Assembly (NCBI GenBank): GCA_035282865.1
Contig: DATEVB010000039.1
Span: 1-35,830 of the forward strand
DNA: 35,830 bases
From: UBA4744 sp035282865
Lineage (GTDB): Bacteria > Actinomycetota > Acidimicrobiia > Spongiisociales > UBA4744
Direction of reading: 5' to 3'
Shown here: one piece after another, positions 15,788-22,085 of the stretch
How positions within the stretch are numbered: the stretch's first letter is position 1
Layout: every line of letters begins with the position of its first letter
Position numbers and translations under genes: made by a program
Notes under the pieces: generated by a model
What the model was told of the DNA's origin: nothing
Database searches by the model: none
What the model saw: the letters and a program-made list of their open reading frames with translations, nothing else

Positions 15788-17827
15788 GTGGCGAAGAGGC
15801 GCTTGTACGAAGTCGCAAGAGAGCTGGATCTCGAATCGCGAGACGTTCTCGAGCGGGCGCTCGAACTCGGATTCGAGGTCAAGACGGCATCGTCCGGTCT
15901 CGGGGAGGATGATGTTGCACTTCTTGTGCTCTCATTCCAGGAGTCTTCCCAACCCACCCCCACGGCCCCCGTGGACGCCATGCCGGGTGCGGTTGAGGCG
16001 GAAGGACCGGATGAGGTCGTAACAGAGGAACCCAGAGGGTTGGTTGATGAGCCACCGATGATGGCATTGACCATCGAATCCGGTGCAACGTCGGCGACGT
16101 TTGCCGAGAAGATCGGACGATCGGTCGGCGAGGTCGTCAAGACGCTCCTGCTGATGGGAGAGATGGGGGCGGCCAGCGCGCCCGTTTCTGATGAAGCTCT
16201 TGTGCTCTTGGGCGAGCAGTTTGGGTATCGGATTGAAGTCGAGGATGCGGTCGTCCAGGAAGTGACTGCGGTCGGTCCCAAACCAAAGCGGGTGTTTGAG
16301 GATGACCCGGCCGACCTGGCCCCACGCCCTCCGGTGGTGACGGTCATGGGTCATGTGGACCACGGGAAGACCACCCTGCTGGACAAGATCCGCAAGACCA
16401 ACGTGGTCGCCGGCGAGGCCGGTGGCATCACTCAGCACATCGGCGCCTATCAGATCGAACGAGCCGGGAAGAAGATCACGTTCATCGACACCCCCGGCCA
16501 TGAAGCCTTCACCGCCATGCGGGCGAGAGGCGCCGAGGTAACCGACATCGTGATTTTGGTCGTCGCCGCCGACGATGGCGTTATGCCACAGACGATCGAA
16601 GCGATCAGCCACGCCAAGGCCGCCAACGTGAACATCATCGTTGCGATCAACAAAATCGACATGCCGACGGCTGACGCGAACCGGGTCAGGGCCCGGCTCA
16701 CCGAATACGAGTTGGTTCCGGAGTCCCTCGGGGGCGACACGATCACCGTCGAGGTTTCGGCCGCCACCGGGGCGGGCATCGATCAGCTGATCGAGATGAT
16801 CGATCTGGTTGCCGAACTGGAAGAGTTCAAAGCCAACCCGAAGCCGCGTGCCTCCGGGGTGGTCATCGAGAGCCAACTCGACAAGGGTCGCGGTCCCGTA
16901 GCCACTGTGATCGTGAGGCGAGGGACGCTGCGACGTGGAGACGTTCTGGTATCGGGGACGGTGGCCGGACGGGTAAGGGCCATGCTCGACGAGAAAGGCC
17001 AGCCGTTGAGAGAAGCCACACCCAGCACGCCGGTGCTGGTCATGGGCTGGGACGACGTTCCGACGGCCGGAGATCATTTCGATGTCACCGAGAGCGAGAA
17101 GGAAGCTCGTGCCAGGGCCGCAGAAGCGGAGGACCACCTGCGCTCTGAAGAGCATTTCGTCCCGAGTGCCACGGAACGTCTCACTCAGTTGCTGGAGAAG
17201 ATGCGCTCGGCCGACGAAGCGGAACTGCGTCTCATCATCAAAGCGGACGCCAACGGTTCGGTGGAGGCCATCCGCGACGCGATCAGCAAGATCGCCCGCC
17301 AGGGAGGCCGTATTACCACGATCCAGGCTTCCGTCGGGGGTATCACCGAGAATGATGTGAGCCTGGCAGAAGTGACCGAAGCAGTGATCATCGGGTTCAA
17401 CGTTCGTCCCGACAGCAACGCCCGGCGCGAAGCGGAAGCCAAGGGTATCGAAATCCGAACCTACCGCGTCATCTACGAGCTGCTGGATGAAATCGAGCAG
17501 CTGCTCGTCGGACGGCTTGCCCCCGAGGAGGTGGAGGCCGTGCTGGGCGCAGCCGAGGTACGGGCGGTCTTCAGAGTCCCCCGTGCCGGCACCGTCGCCG
17601 GATGCTACGTAACCGAAGGCGACATCCTCCGCAACGCCCGGGTCCGACTGGTTCGGCAGGGTGTGGTCGTGTACGAGGGACGCATTTCATCCCTGCGTCG
17701 CTTCAAAGACGACGTGCGGAACGTTGCGGCCGGATTCGAATGTGGCATCGGTCTCGAGAACTACAACGACGTCAAAGAGGGTGACGTCATCGAAGCTTTC
17801 GAACTCAAGGAAGTCGCCAGACAGTAG
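15788..17827 (+). CDS. infB: Translation initiation factor IF-2 (short N-terminus)
   Basis: 679 aa GTPase that brings fMet-tRNA to the 30S subunit and promotes subunit joining. Residues 1-50 form the IF2N-type helical start (RRLYEVARELDLESRDVLERA), then an acidic linker, a second IF2N module (about 92-155) and the G domain: G1 GHVDHGKT (188-195), G3 DTPGHEAF (near 237), G4 NKID (near 289). Domain II, the linker-type domain III and C-terminal IF2-C2 (VFRVPRAGTVAGCYVTEG...GFECGIGLENYNDVKEGD) complete it. It lacks the long Pro/Ala/Arg-rich N-terminal region of Streptomyces and mycobacterial IF-2. GTG start, 12 nt after nusA, weak GGGAG. Confidence 0.97.
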   Translation: MAKRRLYEVARELDLESRDVLERALELGFEVKTASSGLGEDDVALLVLSFQESSQPTPTAPVDAMPGAVEAEGPDEVVTEEPRGLVDEPPMMALTIESGATSATFAEKIGRSVGEVVKTLLLMGEMGAASAPVSDEALVLLGEQFGYRIEVEDAVVQEVTAVGPKPKRVFEDDPADLAPRPPVVTVMGHVDHGKTTLLDKIRKTNVVAGEAGGITQHIGAYQIERAGKKITFIDTPGHEAFTAMRARGAEVTDIVILVVAADDGVMPQTIEAISHAKAANVNIIVAINKIDMPTADANRVRARLTEYELVPESLGGDTITVEVSAATGAGIDQLIEMIDLVAELEEFKANPKPRASGVVIESQLDKGRGPVATVIVRRGTLRRGDVLVSGTVAGRVRAMLDEKGQPLREATPSTPVLVMGWDDVPTAGDHFDVTESEKEARARAAEAEDHLRSEEHFVPSATERLTQLLEKMRSADEAELRLIIKADANGSVEAIRDAISKIARQGGRITTIQASVGGITENDVSLAEVTEAVIIGFNVRPDSNARREAEAKGIEIRTYRVIYELLDEIEQLLVGRLAPEEVEAVLGAAEVRAVFRVPRAGTVAGCYVTEGDILRNARVRLVRQGVVVYEGRISSLRRFKDDVRNVAAGFECGIGLENYNDVKEGDVIEAFELKEVARQ

Positions 17828-17836
17828 GGGCCACTG

Positions 17837-18130
17837 ATGCACGCCGCCGCGCTGCGGGTGGAATTGCGCGTACCCGACACGCATTCATTGAAGGAGAAGC
17901 GCGGGAAACTCAAGCCGGTGATCGCCGAGCTCAAGAGGCAATTCGGAGTCTCGGTGGCCGAGGTCGACCATCAGGATCTCTGGCAGCGAGCCACCCTCGG
18001 CATCGCCATCGTGGCTCCGCAAGCAGGCCAACTCCAGCGTCTCGCGCATTCGCTCGAGAAGCATTTCGAGCAACTGGACGCTGTTACCTACTTGAGAATG
18101 GCAATCTCTTATCTGGAGGATCCGCCATGA
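17837..18130 (+). CDS. DUF503 family protein (YlxP-like)
   Basis: 97 aa. The family signature is a start that leads into LRVELRVPDTHSLKEKRGKLKPVI, then VAEVDHQDLWQRATLGIAIVA and a C-terminal helix. DUF503 (YlxP) genes sit between infB and rbfA in many Gram-positive genomes; the biochemical function is not established, though location suggests a role linked to ribosome assembly or translation. The gene starts 9 nt after infB and its stop overlaps the rbfA ATG by 4 nt. Confidence 0.9.
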   Translation: MHAAALRVELRVPDTHSLKEKRGKLKPVIAELKRQFGVSVAEVDHQDLWQRATLGIAIVAPQAGQLQRLAHSLEKHFEQLDAVTYLRMAISYLEDPP

Positions 18131-18510
18131 GCCGTTCAACGAGCCCGCGTATGCGGAGAGTCAACGCCATTCTGCTGGAAGTCGTTGCCGAAGAGGTCGC
18201 CCATCTGAAGGATCCGCGCATCGGGTTCGTTACCGTCACCGGAGTCGATACCTCCCCGGATCTCCGCAACGCCATCGTCTACTTCTCGGTGTTGGGGACG
18301 GATGAGGAGCGGTCGGCAACCATGGCGGCTCTGGACTCGGCCGCATCCCACGTGCGGTCCGAAATCGGCCACGAGGTTCGGCTCAAGTACACCCCCAAGC
18401 TCGAGTTCAGAATCGATGAGAGCATTGAGCGTGGCACGCATATGTCGAGCCTGCTCCGGGAACTTGCCACCGAACTGCCCGAGGATCGGGGTGAGGGTGG
18501 CGATGTCTGA
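18127..18510 (+). CDS. rbfA: Ribosome-binding factor A
   Basis: 127 aa KH-fold protein that assists late 16S 5'-end processing and 30S maturation. Recognisable features are the RMRRVNAILLEVVAEEVAHLKDPRIGFVTVTGVDTSPDL region split over the N-terminus, DLRNAIVYFSVLG, and LKYTPKLEFRIDESIERGTHMSSLL at the C-terminus. It is coupled on both sides: ATG overlaps the DUF503 stop by 4 nt and its own 3' end overlaps truB by 8 nt. The nrnA/DHH phosphoesterase gene often found between rbfA and truB in actinobacteria is missing. Confidence 0.96.
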   Translation: MSRSTSPRMRRVNAILLEVVAEEVAHLKDPRIGFVTVTGVDTSPDLRNAIVYFSVLGTDEERSATMAALDSAASHVRSEIGHEVRLKYTPKLEFRIDESIERGTHMSSLLRELATELPEDRGEGGDV

Positions 18511-19408
18511 GCAACGCGGCGGGTTCCTCCTGGTCGACAAAGAGGGTGGATGGACCTCTCACGATGTCGTCGCCAAGGTTCGACGCCTGACGGGCACCGG
18601 GAAGGCTGGACATGCCGGCACGCTCGACCCGATGGCCACCGGGCTGGTAGTCGTTGGCCTGGGGGCGGCCACCCGCTTGTTGCGTTTTGTGCAAGAACTT
18701 CCCAAGGAGTACGTAACGAGAGTCACCTTCGGCGTCGCTACCGACACGCTCGACGCCGACGGAGCCATCCTGAGCAGGGAGCCCATGCCGGTGACGATCG
18801 AAGAAGTCATGGCCATCCTGCCGCGATTCACCGGACGGATCATGCAGGTCCCACCCATGGTGTCCGCCTTGCGCGTGGGCGGGCGCCGCTTGTACGAGCT
18901 CGCCCGGGAAGGCAAAGTGGTTGACCGGGCTCCCCGTCCGGTGCAGATCCATGAACTCGAGATGGTGGATTTTTCCCCGTGCGACTACCCGGAGGCAACG
19001 ATGCGAATCGTGTGCAGCAAGGGGACTTACATCCGGAGCCTGGCGGACGATATCGCCCAAGCTTTGGGGGGAAGAGCGCACCTCGCCTCCCTCCGGCGGA
19101 CCCGGATCGGTTCGCTGGACGTCGGGTCGGGCGGCCATGAGATGTCGGACCTGGTACAGGCGGCCGGTGAGGAAAGGTTGAACAGCCTGGTTGTCTCCCC
19201 GGCGGCGGCCCTGGCGGACCTGCCGTCGGTGGAGGCCGATGCGGGCACCAGCGATGCTGTTCTTCACGGAATCCAGTTTCCGAGCTCGTTGGTCGCGCCC
19301 GACCTGGCCGACGCTCAACCGTTTAGATTCCTCGATCAATCCGGCCAACTCCTGGCCGTCTACCGGATTGCCGGACGGAAAGCCGTCGCTGAGGTTGTGC
19401 TGGCATGA
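18503..19408 (+). CDS. truB: tRNA pseudouridine-55 synthase TruB
   Basis: 301 aa. TruB makes pseudouridine 55 in the T-loop of tRNAs. The start GGFLLVDKEGGWTSHDVV and the active-site motif GHAGTLDPMATGLVVVGLG with nucleophile D42 are diagnostic; KEYVTRVTFGVATDTLDADG, QVPPMVSALRVGGRRLYELAR and CSKGTYIRSLADDIAQALG follow. The C-terminal 70 residues form the small additional TruB domain. Translation starts at ATG 18503 inside the rbfA end (GAGGGTGG just upstream); the longer open frame upstream is a shadow of rbfA. The stop overlaps the ribF start (ATGA). Confidence 0.97.
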   Translation: MSEQRGGFLLVDKEGGWTSHDVVAKVRRLTGTGKAGHAGTLDPMATGLVVVGLGAATRLLRFVQELPKEYVTRVTFGVATDTLDADGAILSREPMPVTIEEVMAILPRFTGRIMQVPPMVSALRVGGRRLYELAREGKVVDRAPRPVQIHELEMVDFSPCDYPEATMRIVCSKGTYIRSLADDIAQALGGRAHLASLRRTRIGSLDVGSGGHEMSDLVQAAGEERLNSLVVSPAAALADLPSVEADAGTSDAVLHGIQFPSSLVAPDLADAQPFRFLDQSGQLLAVYRIAGRKAVAEVVLA

Positions 19409-20349
19409 AGGTGATGCGCGGAGATCCACGGCGCTGGGGCCCGGCCCCATCGGGCGGATCAGCCGTCACGATCGGTGTGTACGACGGAGTGCATCGCGGT
19501 CACCAGACCGTTGTTGCGGATCTGGCCGCTCGCGCCGGCGCGATGGGGGTAAGTCAGCGGGCCGTCTTGACTTTCGATCGCCATCCTCTTGCGGTGGTAT
19601 CCCCCGAGCGGGTGCCTCGCTTGTTGACCACCATCGAGCAACGACTAGAGGTTCTGGAATCGCTCGACGTTGACCTCGTAGGTGTACTTCCCTTCGAGCA
19701 GATACGCGAGATGCATCCCGGAGAGTTCATTCACCAGGTTTTGCTCGGCTCCTTGGGAGTCAAACTGGTCGTTGTCGGCACCAACTTCCGGTTCGGCCGC
19801 GACCGGGCCGGGGATGTGGCTTCCCTGCAACGGGAGGGGACCCGGCACGGTTTCGAGGTTGACGCGCTCGAGCTGCTCCGGGGTGACGGTGCGGCGGTTT
19901 CTTCGTCGGCGATTCGTTCGCTGCTCCGTGAAGGTGATGCCGAGGGCGCCGAAAGAGCCCTGGGCCGGCCCTTCGAGCTGCGCGGTGTAGTCGTGACGGG
20001 TGATGGGCGGGGGCGGACGATTGGCTTCCCTACTGCCAATCTCTCCTTCTCGGAAGAGATGGCGGTGCCCGCCCGCGGCGTGTATGCGTCTCAGGTGAGG
20101 GTGGGGGATGTCTTCGTGCCCGGGGTGGTGAATGTCGGCGTGCGACCGACCTTCGGCGGGGAAACCCTGACCGTCGAGGTTCATCTGCTTGGATTCGACG
20201 GCGACCTCTACGGCCAGAAGCTTGGTGTGTGCTTCAAGCACCGGTTGCGCGATGAGCGGAGGTTCGCCGATGTCGATGCATTGGTAGTCCAGATAAACAA
20301 AGACGTTGACGAGGCCCGACGGGTACTGGGGGAGGGGCATGGCCGGTGA
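19405..20349 (+). CDS. ribF: Bifunctional riboflavin kinase/FAD synthetase
   Basis: 314 aa. RibF phosphorylates riboflavin to FMN and adenylates FMN to FAD. The N-terminal nucleotidyl-transferase domain has VTIGVYDGVHRGHQTVV (canonical GVFDGVHRGH), TFDRHPLAVVSP, VVVGTNFRFGRDRAGD and SSSAIRSLLREGD; the C-terminal kinase domain has the GDGRGRTIGFPTANL motif, GVYASQV, GVVNVGVRPTFGG and the final helix. FAD production fits flavin-dependent dehydrogenases but has no specific partner here. truB-ribF coupling by ATGA overlap is standard; its 3' end overlaps a short DUF1905-like frame. Confidence 0.97.
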   Translation: MKVMRGDPRRWGPAPSGGSAVTIGVYDGVHRGHQTVVADLAARAGAMGVSQRAVLTFDRHPLAVVSPERVPRLLTTIEQRLEVLESLDVDLVGVLPFEQIREMHPGEFIHQVLLGSLGVKLVVVGTNFRFGRDRAGDVASLQREGTRHGFEVDALELLRGDGAAVSSSAIRSLLREGDAEGAERALGRPFELRGVVVTGDGRGRTIGFPTANLSFSEEMAVPARGVYASQVRVGDVFVPGVVNVGVRPTFGGETLTVEVHLLGFDGDLYGQKLGVCFKHRLRDERRFADVDALVVQINKDVDEARRVLGEGHGR

Positions 20350-20569
20350 ACAGCGATTCTCAGCCTGCTCGAGGAGGCGTGCCGGGGTGGAGCCGGGTAA
20401 GGTCGGTCAAAAGCCGGGTGGTGGTGGGCGGATTCCGGTGCGAGTAACCCTTAACGGGATCACCAACCGTGGATCAATCGTCCGCATGGGTGGGTGGTCG
20501 ATCCGGGCAGTCACCAGCGCCATCCGCCAGGAGCGAGGTGCGGTGGACAAGCTCGAGGGCGTGACATGA
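20339..20569 (+). pseudogene. Truncated DUF1905-like remnant
   Basis: A 76-codon frame starts inside the ribF end and ends over the ATG of the Rid gene. Its second half, GGGRIPVRVTLNGITNRGSIVRMGG then AIRQERGA, resembles the DUF1905 beta-barrel core (pattern PVRVTxNGxxxRxxxxxMGG...xRxxxG). The family usually continues with GDxVxVxLExD, which is absent, and the N-terminal part (RFSACSRRRAGVEPGKVG) is poorly conserved. It may be a decayed gene, or a shrunken gene still translated through coupling on both sides. Function in intact members is unknown. Confidence 0.45.
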
Positions 20570-20952
20570 GCGAGCGCAGACGTTTCCAATCCGGATCACC
20601 CTACGAACCAGAGTACGGGTTCTCCAGGGCCATCCGGGTGGGCGACCGGGTGTTGATTGCCGGGACCGCGCCCATACCTCATCCTGGTGAGGAGGTCGCT
20701 GACACTGCGTATCGACAGATGCTTCGGTGTGGGCAAATCATCGTCTCGGCGCTGGAGGAGGCCGGATCAACGCCTGCCGATGTCATTCGTACCCGCATGT
20801 ATCTCACCGATGCCGCCGACGCTGACGAGGTGGGGCGCGCCCACCGGGAGGTCTTCGGCGCGGCGGCGCCGGCCGCAACGATGGTGGTGGTTGCTGCATT
20901 GATCGATCCGACCTGGAAGGTTGAAGTCGAAGTCGAGGCGGCGGTGGGGTAG
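20566..20952 (+). CDS. RidA/YjgF family protein lacking the catalytic arginine
   Basis: 128 aa, the normal Rid length. It has the Rid pattern: RFQSGSPYEPEYGFSRAIRVGD, VLIAGTAPI, a central RQMLRCGQIIVSALEEAGS helix, DVIRTRMYLTDAAD and the last strand KVEVEVEAAV. The Arg needed for imine/enamine deamination (PARS in E. coli RidA, R105) is replaced: the corresponding stretch reads PAATMVVVAAL. Known Rid subfamilies without this Arg are not 2-aminoacrylate deaminases, so I do not assign that activity. From memory, an actinobacterial subgroup shares the GSPYExEYGFSR start and PAATMVVV. The ATG overlaps the DUF1905-like stop by 4 nt. Confidence 0.85.
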   Translation: MSERRRFQSGSPYEPEYGFSRAIRVGDRVLIAGTAPIPHPGEEVADTAYRQMLRCGQIIVSALEEAGSTPADVIRTRMYLTDAADADEVGRAHREVFGAAAPAATMVVVAALIDPTWKVEVEVEAAVG

Positions 20953-21008
20953 AAGTTCCCGACGGGTGGATGTTGAGGCTCTAGATTGAAGGGGAGGAGG
21001 AGCCCGCA

Positions 21009-21197
21009 TTGTCTCGCAGAGCGTTGGGCATCATCGTCGTCGTAGCCGGGGCAATCCTGATGTTGATCGCGGCTTTGGCGGACGTTATCGGCATCGGAGA
21101 CGCCTCCGAATTCGGATTGCGCCAATGGTCGGGTGTGGTCGTTGGTTTGCTGGCGATCATCATCGGAGGGCAGGCCGCCAAAGGGCCGCGAGCGTAA
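21009..21197 (+). CDS. Small two-helix membrane protein
   Basis: 62 aa, not recognised as a named family. The start is TTG at 21009 preceded by a strong GGGGAGGAGG (20991-21000). Two hydrophobic helices (ALGIIVVVAGAILMLIAALADVIGI and WSGVVVGLLAIIIGG) are separated by a short polar turn with GDASEFGLRQ; both ends are short and basic or polar. The Shine-Dalgarno and clean hydrophobic pattern support a real gene. It lies alone between the Rid gene and a decayed HAD-like frame. Confidence 0.7.
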   Translation: MSRRALGIIVVVAGAILMLIAALADVIGIGDASEFGLRQWSGVVVGLLAIIIGGQAAKGPRA

Positions 21198-21237
21198 ACG
21201 TCGGGTGCGTGTTCAATCCTGATACGAGCGCCTCCGG

Positions 21238-21559
21238 GTGAGACGCCGACAGGGTTGGGATTCTCGATGTCGCAGGGTCTTCCAGGCGATCGGGTTCGAT
21301 CTGTTTCGCACTCTGATCGATACCGAGCAAGTAGGTCCCACCCGCTACGACACGGTCGCTCTGATGGCGGCGGTGCCCGGCTCCGAACACGAGGGATTTG
21401 CCATCTTCTGGGCCGATACGTACGTGGAGAGAGAAACCCCCCGATCGTTGCCGGGCCGATCGACCCGGTGTCCCGGTGGGGTCCTTCGATGAGCTCGCCG
21501 GGGTTCTCGGCCGGCGGCTTGCCCGGCGGCACCCGTCGCGGCTCGGTCCGGACTCGTGA
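21238..21559 (+). pseudogene. Frameshifted HAD-superfamily hydrolase remnant
   Basis: The first part reads FQAIGFDLFRTLIDTEQ, the HAD motif I (DxFxTL), and continues to YVERETPRS. After about 21450 homology-like sequence moves to another frame, GSFDELAGVLGRRLARR, ending at the TGA 21557-21559. The total is about 107 codons, far below the 200-230 of a normal HAD phosphatase, and motifs II-IV are missing. I read it as a truncated, frameshifted remnant. There is no intact gene in this 426-bp stretch. Confidence 0.55.
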
Positions 21560-21576
21560 CACCGGCAAACGGGTGT

Positions 21577-21582
21577 TACACT
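21577..21582 (+). promoter_or_regulatory. Likely -10 box of rpsO (TACACT)
   Basis: TACACT is 42 bp upstream of the rpsO ATG, with GTGACA (21556-21561, five of six to TTGACA) 15 bp upstream as a possible -35. The same hexamer occurs before rpsB. The -35 overlaps the end of the HAD remnant. Confidence 0.45.
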
Positions 21583-21623
21583 AACGGCCGTTCCCCTTCC
21601 CCTAGTTACCGCGACGTGTGTGA

Positions 21624-21881
21624 ATGAAAGACACGAAAACCATAATCGAAGAGTACGGCCAGCACGACAGCGACACCGGTTCGCCCGAGGTCCAGATTGC
21701 GCAGTTGACGGAGCGCATCAATCACCTCACGGATCATCTCCGCGAACACAAACACGACCACCACAGCCGCCGTGGGCTGCTGATGATGGTCGGCAAGCGC
21801 CGACGCCTCTTGAACTACCTGCGGCGTGAAGACGTCGAACGGTATCGATCGCTGATCGCAAAGCTCGGCTTGCGCCGATAG
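21624..21881 (+). CDS. rpsO: 30S ribosomal protein S15
   Basis: 85 aa. S15 binds the 16S central domain early in 30S assembly. Diagnostic segments are YGQHDSDTGSPEVQIAQLTERI, LTDHLREHKHDHHSRRGLL and RRRLLNYLRREDVERYRSLI (each part of the four-helix fold). The ATG lacks a Shine-Dalgarno. rpsO-pnp adjacency is conserved in most bacteria; a hairpin follows directly. Confidence 0.98.
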   Translation: MKDTKTIIEEYGQHDSDTGSPEVQIAQLTERINHLTDHLREHKHDHHSRRGLLMMVGKRRRLLNYLRREDVERYRSLIAKLGLRR

Positions 21882-21892
21882 AGATCTCGGGG

Positions 21893-21912
21893 GAGCGGCC
21901 TGAAGGCCGCTT
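21893..21912 (+). terminator. Hairpin after rpsO
   Basis: GCGGCC and GGCCGC form a perfect stem around TGAA (outer A-T and G-T pairs extend it), 12 nt after the rpsO stop. There is no T-tract, so it may be a processing or partial-termination site between rpsO and pnp. Confidence 0.5.
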
Positions 21913-21997
21913 CCTCGCTGTTGGAACACTCCAGGAGCGACGGGCCCGGGACCCGCCGACGAACCCCGATGACAACCGACGCGAGGGACGGACGAGT

Positions 21998-22045
21998 CCA
22001 GTTGTCAGTTGCCACCCCTCTCTCCCCAAGAGGGATGACCACTGG
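21998..22045 (+). promoter_or_regulatory. Bipartite hairpin in the pnp leader, candidate RNase III/PNPase autoregulation site
   Basis: CCAGTTGTCA (21998-22007) pairs with TGACCACTGG (22036-22045) at nine of ten positions. Inside it CCCTCT (22016-22021) pairs with AGAGGG (22029-22034). It lies 40 nt before the pnp start. In E. coli a comparable leader duplex is cut by RNase III and then used by PNPase to repress its own mRNA. Confidence 0.55.
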
Positions 22046-22056
22046 TAATTGGCCGC

Positions 22057-22080
22057 CCTCCCTCCATACCGAAAGGGAGG
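22057..22080 (+). promoter_or_regulatory. Hairpin sequestering the pnp Shine-Dalgarno
   Basis: CCTCCCT (22057-22063) pairs perfectly with AGGGAGG (22074-22080) across a 10-nt loop. AGGGAGG is the pnp Shine-Dalgarno, 5 nt before GTG 22086, so the whole ribosome-binding site is closed in this fold. Confidence 0.6.
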
Positions 22081-22085
22081 TAAGC

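Noticed and set aside
19193..19215. GTCTCCCCGG inside truB, like the start of the dispersed repeat
   Set aside because: Only the first eight bases match and the hairpins are missing; it is ordinary truB coding sequence.
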